Part shown: positions 1 through 4,916 of the stretch, piece after piece | Numbering within the stretch: the stretch's first letter is position 1 | Layout: every line of letters begins with the position of its first letter | NCBI GenBank assembly: GCA_934589145.1 | Contig: CAKTNW010000063.1 | Span: 1 to 6,845 of the forward strand | DNA length: 6,845 bases | DNA from: an uncultured Oscillospiraceae bacterium | Lineage (GTDB): Bacteria; Bacillota; Clostridia; Oscillospirales; Oscillospiraceae | Direction of reading: 5' to 3' | Program-made: the position numbers and the translations under genes | Notes under the pieces: generated by a model | What the model saw: the letters and a program-made list of their open reading frames with translations, nothing else | What the model was told of the DNA's origin: nothing | The model's database searches: none

Positions 1-2
1 TA

Positions 3-78
3 TGGTCGGAGTGGGGGGACTTGAACCCCCGGCCTCTTGGTCCCGAACCAAGCGCGCTACCAACTGCGCTACACCCCG
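3..78 (-). tRNA. tRNA-Pro, anticodon CGG
   Basis: Reading the minus strand, a complete 76-nt cloverleaf is visible. The acceptor stem pairs CGGGGTG with CACTCCG (one G-U pair). The D arm is GCGC/GCGC, the anticodon stem is CTTGG/CCAAG around the loop TTCGGGA, and the T arm is GGGGG/CCCCC around TTCAAGT. The anticodon at positions 34-36 is CGG, which reads the proline codon CCG. The discriminator base is A, followed by an encoded CCA (positions 5-3). It has its own promoter just upstream and lies in the same direction as the GS-ANTAR operon, so read-through from that operon is also possible. Confidence 0.97.
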
Positions 79-91
79 ACACAGCCGTTTC

Positions 92-120
92 ATTATAATA
101 AGTATTTTCCCTTCTGTCAA
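92..120 (-). promoter_or_regulatory. Sigma-A promoter for tRNA-Pro
   Basis: On the minus strand there is a perfect -35 TTGACA (120-115) and a perfect -10 TATAAT (97-92) with a 17-bp spacer. The expected start is near 85, about 7 nt before the mature tRNA 5' end at 78. This fits a short pre-tRNA leader removed by RNase P. Confidence 0.9.
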
Positions 121-161
121 GAGGGAAATCGCACGAAGCGGCGCAAATCCCGGTGTGCGGC

Positions 162-755
162 CTATTCCGCCTGCTGGCAGCGGTCGATGATCTGCTGGGC
201 GATGATCCGGCGGCTGACGCAGCGATCCATGGCCTGCTTTTCGATGAAGCGGTGGGCCTCCTGCTCGGACAGGCCCTGGCGGTCGATCAGCAGCCACTTG
301 GCCCGGTTCACCAGGCGGATCTCCGCCATCTTCTCCTCGATGGAGGCGGTTTTCTGCTCCATCTTCCGCAGGCGCTCCCGCGTGCCGCACAGTAATTGCA
401 GGGACTGCAGGATCATCTGTGGCGTGGTGGGCTTCTGCAGCGTCAGCACGCCGTAGGGCGAGACACGGGCGGTGATGTCGGGATAGTGCTCGGCGTTCAC
501 CAGCAGCAGCACACCCGCGGCGCTGCCGTCCGCCACATGAAGGGCCAGCCGGGTGCCGAACTCATCCGGCAGCGGCGCGCTGATCACCACGATGTCGAAG
601 GGCCGCTCCAGCAGGCAGCGGCGGGCGCTGGCCACGTCGCTCACATAGCACAGGGGCGTGTACCGATCCTCCGGCAGCAGCTCCCGGAGGGACGTATGGA
701 ATTTGCTGCGGGCCGAGACCACCAGCACGCTGTATGTCTGCTGCGGAAGCGCCAT
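162..755 (-). CDS. ANTAR-domain RNA-binding response regulator (putative transcription antiterminator)
   Basis: This 197-aa protein has a receiver-like domain (about 8-115), a charged, probably coiled-coil linker (about 124-146) and a C-terminal ANTAR domain (about 133-192). ANTAR landmarks seen are the AK at 152-153, the GLSEQEA segment at 161-167, AM at 175-176 and the final amphipathic helix with A186. ANTAR proteins bind leader-RNA hairpins and prevent intrinsic termination. The receiver looks non-phosphorylatable: the strand that normally ends in the phospho-accepting Asp reads DIVVISAPLPDEFG, with Ser59 at that site, and no N-terminal acidic pair is visible. The switch Lys (K108, before Pro) is kept. 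The start is fixed by an AAAGGAGGG site 6 nt upstream. The gene follows the GS-like gene by 39 nt, so the two are probably one operon. ANTAR genes beside clostridial GS genes are known. The targets here are inferred, not seen. Confidence 0.9.
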   Translation of the reverse strand: MALPQQTYSVLVVSARSKFHTSLRELLPEDRYTPLCYVSDVASARRCLLERPFDIVVISAPLPDEFGTRLALHVADGSAAGVLLLVNAEHYPDITARVSPYGVLTLQKPTTPQMILQSLQLLCGTRERLRKMEQKTASIEEKMAEIRLVNRAKWLLIDRQGLSEQEAHRFIEKQAMDRCVSRRIIAQQIIDRCQQAE

Positions 756-794
756 AGCCGTCCCTCCTTTCGGTGAATTCTTTCCGCCTCGCGC

Positions 795-2117
795 TTATTT
801 CGTATAGTATTCCAGCACCGCCGGAGGCAGCAGCTCCGCCAGGAAAGCGCTGCCTGCCGCCAGGGCTCTGGCCTGGGGCAGCGTGGCGGGCAGGGTCTCG
901 AACCCCTCCTTCACCTGCTGGGAGGCGGTGAAGAAGTTGATGTCCGCCGCCGCGGGCAGCGGCAGCGCCCGGCGGATGCCGTCCAGCCCCGCGTGGATCA
1001 GCAGGGCGAAGGCCAGATAGGGGTTGCACAGCGGGTCGGGAGAGCGCAGCTCCGCCCGGCGATACTCCCCCTGTGCCGCGGGGATGCGGATCAGCTGGGA
1101 GCGGTTCTCCGACGACCAGGAGATATACCGGGGCGCCTTGCTGCCGCCGAAGCGCAGGTACGAGGCGTCCACCGTGTTCAGGAACACCGTCATCTCCCGG
1201 ATATGGGCCAGGATGCCCGCGATGATCCGGGGCATCACGTCGGCGCCGTCGGCGCTCTTGGCGGAGATATTGATGTGCATACCGTTGCCCGGCTGGCCGC
1301 TGATGGGCTTGGGGGAGAAATCCGCCGCCAGGCCGCTGCGCACCGCCACGCTGTCCACCACCGTGCGGAAGGTGACGGCGTTGTCCGCCGCCGTCAGCGG
1401 CTGGGAATAGCGGAAGTCGATCTCATTCTGGCCGGGGCCCTGCTCGTGATGGGAGCACTCGGGCCGGATGCCCATCTGCTCCAGGGTCAGGCAGATCTCC
1501 CGCCGGACGTTCTCGCCCTTGTCCTCGGGGGCGATGTCCATGTACCCCGCCCGGTCATAGGGGATCTTGGTGGGCTCGCCCGTCTCGTCCCGCTGGAAGA
1601 GATAGAACTCCATCTCCGTGCCGAAGGCGAAGGTAACGCCCATGTCCTCGGCCTCACGCACCGCCTGGCGGAGCAGCTGGCGGGCGTCGGCCTCGAAGGG
1701 GGTGCCGTCGGGCCGGACAATGCCGCAGAACATGCGGGCCACCCGGCCATGGTCAGGCCGCCAGGGCAGCAGGCACAGCGTGGACGTGTCCGGCTGCAGA
1801 AACAGGTCGGAGCACACCTCGTCGCCGAAGCCGGGGATGGCCGAGGCGTCAAAGGCGATACCGTACTGAAGCGCCCGGTCAAGCTCGTCGGGATGGATGG
1901 AGATATTCTTCTGCCGCCCCGACAGGTCGCAGAAGGCCAGGCGGATGAACTTGATGTCCTCCTCCGCCACATACTGCCGGATCTCCTCTTTGGAATACTG
2001 CATATCTGGGCCCTGCCTTTCTCCGTTTGCTGCATACATCTGCCGATCTGTGCCGCTGTCGGGGTCACCGCGGTACAGGGATCCGTCCAGCAGCGAAGCG
2101 GCTTCAATGAAGTCCAT
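795..2117 (-). CDS. Divergent type I glutamine synthetase family protein
   Basis: This 440-aa protein matches the GS-I fold from residue 39 on. The grasp domain holds FDASAIPGF (89-97) with D90. Catalytic-domain motifs are GTEMEF (166-171, E168/E170), HHEQGPGQNEIDF (223-235, E225/E232), GNGMH (277-281), NRSQLIRIP (338-346) and RAELRS (354-359), so most metal, ATP and glutamate ligands are present. Several things are odd. The flap motif, normally GYEAP with the ammonium-deprotonating Glu, reads GSKAP with Lys327. The Bacillus feedback-inhibition Arg62 aligns with Asp99. The protein stops about 25 residues short of Bacillus GlnA, losing the C-terminal tail that helps join the two rings. There are 38 extra N-terminal residues. 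The start at 2117 is chosen because of an AGGAGGTG site; Met39 (2003) matches the usual GS start but has a poor SD. It may be an active GS, a related ligase or a sensor. I leave the symbol blank because of the altered flap. Confidence 0.88.
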   Translation of the reverse strand: MDFIEAASLLDGSLYRGDPDSGTDRQMYAANGERQGPDMQYSKEEIRQYVAEEDIKFIRLAFCDLSGRQKNISIHPDELDRALQYGIAFDASAIPGFGDEVCSDLFLQPDTSTLCLLPWRPDHGRVARMFCGIVRPDGTPFEADARQLLRQAVREAEDMGVTFAFGTEMEFYLFQRDETGEPTKIPYDRAGYMDIAPEDKGENVRREICLTLEQMGIRPECSHHEQGPGQNEIDFRYSQPLTAADNAVTFRTVVDSVAVRSGLAADFSPKPISGQPGNGMHINISAKSADGADVMPRIIAGILAHIREMTVFLNTVDASYLRFGGSKAPRYISWSSENRSQLIRIPAAQGEYRRAELRSPDPLCNPYLAFALLIHAGLDGIRRALPLPAAADINFFTASQQVKEGFETLPATLPQARALAAGSAFLAELLPPAVLEYYTK

Positions 2118-2126
2118 ATTGTATCA

Positions 2127-2134
2127 CACCTCCT
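2127..2134 (-). promoter_or_regulatory. Ribosome binding site that decides the GS-like start
   Basis: The minus strand reads AGGAGGTG, a full anti-SD match, 9 nt before ATG at 2117. The alternative start at 2003 has only a distant AAAGG. This supports the longer 440-aa protein despite the unusual N-terminal extension. Confidence 0.75.
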
Positions 2135-2181
2135 GGCGTTTTTCCATGTTTTTTCCCGTTTTTCTCATAAAAAATCGTGAT

Positions 2182-2262
2182 GGCAGCCATTTCCCTCTCC
2201 CTGCCCCGCGGGGGATCGGCGGAGGGATGCCCGCCGCGCCTTTACGCCTTATGGCGGCTGCC
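2182..2262 (-). other. Multi-branched RNA structure in the GS-like leader
   Basis: Downstream of the attenuator, the minus-strand leader can fold into a junction closed by a perfect 7-bp helix (2256-2262 with 2182-2188, GGCAGCC/GGCUGCC). Inside it are a short GCC/GGC hairpin with loop AUAA (2246-2255), a 6-bp hairpin (2217-2222 with 2231-2236) and the palindrome CCCCGCGGGG (2204-2213). A U6 run (2174-2169) lies 7 nt after the closing helix, so a weak second terminator is conceivable. The helices are visible by eye, but function is unknown and GC-rich sequence pairs easily by chance. Confidence 0.35.
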
Positions 2263-2271
2263 CTTTCCCCG

Positions 2272-2334
2272 AAAAAAAGCGCAAAGACGTTCCTTCACAC
2301 GGGACAAATGTGCCCGGTGAATGAACGTCTTTGC
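2272..2334 (-). terminator. Intrinsic terminator/attenuator in the GS-like-ANTAR operon leader
   Basis: On the minus strand a perfect 12-bp stem (GCAAAGACGUUC with GAACGUCUUUGC; 2334-2323 with 2292-2281) continues, after one mismatch, into a 5-bp and then a 4-bp helix. It is followed by GC and then U7 (2278-2272). Only the minus strand has a U-tract, so it terminates transcription heading towards the GS-like gene. Its foot lies at about +10 from the predicted start site, and no gene lies between promoter and hairpin. It therefore looks like an attenuator rather than the end of an upstream unit. Confidence 0.8.
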
Positions 2335-2349
2335 TCATCTTGGTTGGGG

Positions 2350-2378
2350 ATTATAGCACGGCTTGCTCATAAAGTCAA
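2350..2378 (-). promoter_or_regulatory. Sigma-A promoter for the GS-like-ANTAR operon
   Basis: The minus strand has -35 TTGACT (2378-2373; 5 of 6 consensus) and -10 TATAAT (2355-2350; perfect) separated by 17 bp. The expected start is about 2343, giving a leader of about 225 nt before the ATG at 2117. It is back to back with the glnN promoter. Confidence 0.85.
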
Positions 2379-2417
2379 TCGACGAAACGGCAAAAGTTGT
2401 ACAAAACAGCGATTGAC
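2374..2417. promoter_or_regulatory. Dyad between divergent GS promoters (possible operator)
   Basis: GTCAATCG (2374-2381) and CGATTGAC (2410-2417) form a perfect 8-bp inverted repeat spaced by 28 bp. Each half includes five bases of a -35 box plus three extra symmetric bases. An 8-bp palindrome TTGTACAA (2397-2404) sits between them. This could be a shared operator, but much of the symmetry comes from two opposed -35 boxes. The Bacillus GlnR/TnrA consensus is not matched. Confidence 0.35.
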
Positions 2418-2441
2418 AAATTCGTACAGGGCGTATATAAT
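2413..2441 (+). promoter_or_regulatory. Sigma-A promoter for glnN (type III GS)
   Basis: A perfect -35 TTGACA (2413-2418) and a perfect -10 TATAAT (2436-2441) are separated by the ideal 17 bp. The expected start is about 2448, giving a leader of about 194 nt before the ATG at 2642. So strong a promoter implies that control acts after initiation. Confidence 0.9.
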
Positions 2442-2457
2442 GACGCCCATCGAAGGC

Positions 2458-2502
2458 AAAGGCGTCTTGGAGGTTGGTCTCCTTGACGCCTTTTTTACTT
2501 TT
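2458..2502 (+). terminator. Intrinsic terminator/attenuator in the glnN leader
   Basis: A 9-bp stem AAAGGCGUC/GACGCCUUU (2458-2466 with 2485-2493), a symmetric UU/UU internal loop, then GGAG/CUCC (2469-2472 with 2479-2482) closed by the six-base loop GUUGGU. The run TTTTTT (2491-2496) follows, then ACTTTT. The foot is at about +11 from the predicted glnN start site, so unless something prevents it most transcripts should end after about 50 nt. The layout mirrors the attenuator on the divergent side. Confidence 0.85.
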
Positions 2503-2524
2503 ACCATCGACCAACAAGAGCAAA

Positions 2525-2547
2525 CACGCCTGCCGGTGTGCCTTTTT
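2525..2547 (+). terminator. Possible second, weaker terminator-like hairpin in the glnN leader
   Basis: CACGCC (2525-2530) pairs with GGTGTG (2535-2540), including one G-U pair, around the loop TGCC. CC and then TTTTT follow (2543-2547). The stem is short and the U-run is brief and followed by GGCG, so termination would be inefficient. It could instead be a structural leader hairpin. Confidence 0.35.
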
Positions 2548-2641
2548 GGCGATTTTTGCCCTTTTCGCCTTGACGGGCGACACGACGGTAATAATGGCGC
2601 AGAATAACCTGGTCATACTAATTTAAGAAAAGGAGCGGATC

Positions 2642-4741
2642 ATGATGAGCACAGTACCGGAATATTTCGGCAGTCTGGTGTTTGATGACCGCGTCATGAA
2701 GGCGCGGCTCCCCTATGAGGTCTACACCTCGCTGAAAAAGACCATTGACGAGGGCGGCAGCCTGAATAACGAAGTGGCCAACGCTGTGGCCGACGCCATG
2801 AAGGATTGGGCTGTCGAGCATGGCGCCACCCACTTTACCCATTGGTTCCAGCCGCTGACCGGTATCACCGCCGAAAAGCACGACAGCTTCATCGCCCCCT
2901 CCCCCGATGGCGGCGTCATCATGGAGTTCTCCGGCAAGGAGCTGATCCAGGGCGAGCCCGACGCCTCCAGCTTCCCCTCCGGCGGCCTGCGGGCCACCTT
3001 CGAGGCACGGGGCTACACCGCCTGGGATCCCACCTCCTACGCCTTCATCAAGGACAAGGCCCTGTGCATCCCCACGGCCTTCTGCTCCTACGGCGGCGAG
3101 GCGCTGGATAAAAAGACCCCCCTGCTGCGCTCCATGCAGGCGCTGAACAAGCAGGCCATGCGGATCCTGGCCCTGTTCGGCAACGACGACGTGAAATGCG
3201 TCCGCACCTCCGTGGGCCCGGAGCAGGAGTACTTCCTGGTAGACCGCGAGATGTTCGACCAGCGCAAGGATCTGATGTTCTGCGGCCGCACCCTGTTCGG
3301 CGCCATGCCCCCCAAGGGCCAGGAGATGGACGACCACTACTTCGGCGCCATCAAGCCCCGCGTGGCGGAGTACATGGCCGACCTGAACCAGGAGCTGTGG
3401 AAGCTGGGCATCCTGGCCAAGACCGAGCACAACGAGGTGGCGCCCGCCCAGCACGAGCTGGCCCCCATCTATACCACCACCAACGTGGCCACCGACCACA
3501 ACCAGCTGACCATGGAGATCATGCAGAAGGTGGCCGAGCGCCACGGTCTGGTGTGCCTGCTCCACGAAAAGCCCTTTGACGGCGTCAACGGCTCCGGCAA
3601 GCACAACAACTGGTCTATGGCCACCGACACCGGCGTGAACCTGCTGACCCCCGGCGACACGCCCTATCAGAACGCCCGGTTCCTGCTGTTCCTGTGCGCC
3701 GTCATCCAGGCGGTGGACGACTATCAGGATCTGCTGCGGCTGTCCGTGGCCACCGCCGGAAACGACCATCGTCTGGGCGCCAACGAGGCCCCTCCCGCCG
3801 TAGTGTCCATCTTCCTGGGCGAGGAGCTGACGGCCATTCTGGACGCCATCGAGAAGGACGAGCCCTACAGCGGCACGGAGAAACGGGTCATGAAGCTGGG
3901 CGTCCATGTGCTGCCCAAGTTCATCCGCGACACCACCGACCGCAACCGCACCTCCCCCTTCGCCTTCACCGGCAACAAGTTCGAGTTCCGTATGCTGGGC
4001 TCCTCCAACTCCATCGCCTGCACCAATATCATGCTGAACGCCGCCGTGGCGGAATCCCTGAAGCAGTACGCCGATATTCTGGAGAAGGCCGAGGACTTTG
4101 AATCCGCCCTCCACGACCTGATCCAAAAGACCATCAAGGCCCACAAGCGCATCATCTTCAACGGCAACGGCTATGACGACGCCTGGATCAAGGAGGCCAC
4201 CGAGGAGCGGGGCCTGCTGAACCTGCGCACCACCCCCGATGCCCTGCCCCGCATCCTGGAGCAGAAGAACATCGACATGCTGACCTCCCTGAAGGTCATG
4301 TCCGAGGCGGAGATCCGCTCCCGCTGCGAGATCATGCTGGACAACTACCGCAAGACCGTCAACATCGAGGCCCAGACCATGGTGGACATGGCCCGCAAGG
4401 AGATCCTGCCCGCCGTGGAGGAATACACCGCCTCGCTGGCGGAGAGCCTGGCCGCCAAAAAGGCCGCCGTCCCCACCTTCCGGGGCAAGTACGAGACAGG
4501 GCTCATTGAGAAGCTCTCCGGCCTGACCGACGAGATCGACGAAGCCGTCTCCGGTCTGGAGGACGCGCTGGCGCAGTACCACGCCATCGACGATGTGACC
4601 GTGGCCGCCTGCGTCATCCGTGACAGCGTCATCCCCGCCATGGACGCCCTCCGCGCCCCCTGTGACAAGGCGGAGCAGTACACCGCCGCCGACTTCTGGC
4701 CCTTCCCCACCTACGGTGAGCTGCTGTTCGGCGTCAAGTAA
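2642..4741 (+). CDS. glnN: Glutamine synthetase type III
   Basis: This 699-aa protein is the usual length for GS-III, the large GS class of Bacteroides, cyanobacteria and many Clostridia. It makes glutamine from glutamate, ammonia and ATP in the cytoplasm. Signature segments in order are the N-terminal [11 protein letters not shown] (64-74) with AEKHDSF (77-83), [11 protein letters not shown] (96-106), [10 protein letters not shown] (192-201, E194/E196), [16 protein letters not shown] (260-275), [10 protein letters not shown] (316-325), the flap RLGANEAPP (377-385, Glu382) and [17 protein letters not shown] (434-450). No expected catalytic residue appears missing. The start is set by AGGAG (2631-2635) six bases upstream; Met2 at 2645 is a near-equivalent alternative. 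It stands alone between its attenuated leader and the hairpin at 4783. It diverges from the GS-like-ANTAR operon, which suggests shared nitrogen control. It is probably the main GS here. Confidence 0.96.
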   Translation: MMSTVPEYFGSLVFDDRVMKARLPYEVYTSLKKTIDEGGSLNNEVANAVADAMKDWAVEHGATHFTHWFQPLTGITAEKHDSFIAPSPDGGVIMEFSGKELIQGEPDASSFPSGGLRATFEARGYTAWDPTSYAFIKDKALCIPTAFCSYGGEALDKKTPLLRSMQALNKQAMRILALFGNDDVKCVRTSVGPEQEYFLVDREMFDQRKDLMFCGRTLFGAMPPKGQEMDDHYFGAIKPRVAEYMADLNQELWKLGILAKTEHNEVAPAQHELAPIYTTTNVATDHNQLTMEIMQKVAERHGLVCLLHEKPFDGVNGSGKHNNWSMATDTGVNLLTPGDTPYQNARFLLFLCAVIQAVDDYQDLLRLSVATAGNDHRLGANEAPPAVVSIFLGEELTAILDAIEKDEPYSGTEKRVMKLGVHVLPKFIRDTTDRNRTSPFAFTGNKFEFRMLGSSNSIACTNIMLNAAVAESLKQYADILEKAEDFESALHDLIQKTIKAHKRIIFNGNGYDDAWIKEATEERGLLNLRTTPDALPRILEQKNIDMLTSLKVMSEAEIRSRCEIMLDNYRKTVNIEAQTMVDMARKEILPAVEEYTASLAESLAAKKAAVPTFRGKYETGLIEKLSGLTDEIDEAVSGLEDALAQYHAIDDVTVAACVIRDSVIPAMDALRAPCDKAEQYTAADFWPFPTYGELLFGVK

Positions 4742-4782
4742 CCGCCATTTCTTTCATTGCCCATACCTACCTTCCTATATGT

Positions 4783-4823
4783 GGCAGATGCCCCTGGAGC
4801 CCCGTGTTCCGGGGGCGTTTGCC
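4783..4823 (+). terminator. Long hairpin after glnN (possible terminator)
   Basis: A continuous 16-bp stem (4783-4798 with 4808-4823, with three G-U pairs) encloses the loop GCCCCGTGT. It lies 41 bases after the glnN stop. No U-tract follows at once; T6 comes at 4835-4840, eleven bases later, which is atypical. It may be a terminator with a remote U-run, or an mRNA 3'-end stabiliser. Confidence 0.5.
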
Positions 4824-4851
4824 GTTAGCGATGGTTTTTTCCTCATTTTGA

Positions 4852-4880
4852 TTGAATCCGGACGCCGGGTGCGGTATAAT
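4852..4880 (+). promoter_or_regulatory. Sigma-A promoter for murD
   Basis: -35 TTGAAT (4852-4857; 4 of 6 consensus) and a perfect -10 TATAAT (4875-4880) with a 17-bp spacer. The expected start is about 4887, giving a short leader of about 30 nt before the murD ATG at 4917. Confidence 0.75.
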
Positions 4881-4916
4881 AGAGTGATTTCATATTGAAT
4901 ACAGGGAGGTCATCCC

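Noticed and set aside
81..161. Terminator after the ANTAR gene
   Set aside because: Short GC pairings are possible (GCGC/GUGCG region), but no stable stem with a U-tract was seen. The stretch is better explained by the tRNA promoter.
993..2180. Long open frame (395 codons) on the plus strand opposite the GS-like gene
   Set aside because: Antisense shadow rich in Gly/Ala/Val/His; the minus-strand frame carries clear GS motifs.
2370..2450. Bacillus-type GlnR/TnrA operator (TGTNAN7TNACA)
   Set aside because: TGACA at 2414-2418 fits the right half, but the left half at the required spacing reads CAAAA, not TGTNA.
2280..2500. Canonical ANTAR target: two adjacent hexaloop hairpins with conserved A1 and G4
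   Set aside because: Only one clear hexaloop was seen (GUUGGU), with G rather than A at position 1. There is no room for a second hairpin between the predicted start sites and the first terminators.
2118..2641. Small protein gene in the divergent control region
   Set aside because: Open frames here lack a good SD and start, and they overlap promoters and terminator hairpins. The sequence is explained by leader RNA elements.
2618..4582. Long open frame (654 codons) on the minus strand opposite glnN
   Set aside because: It is the antisense shadow of a GC-rich gene. Its composition is Gly/Val/Leu/Gln/His-rich with no recognisable domain, while the plus-strand frame encodes an intact GS-III.
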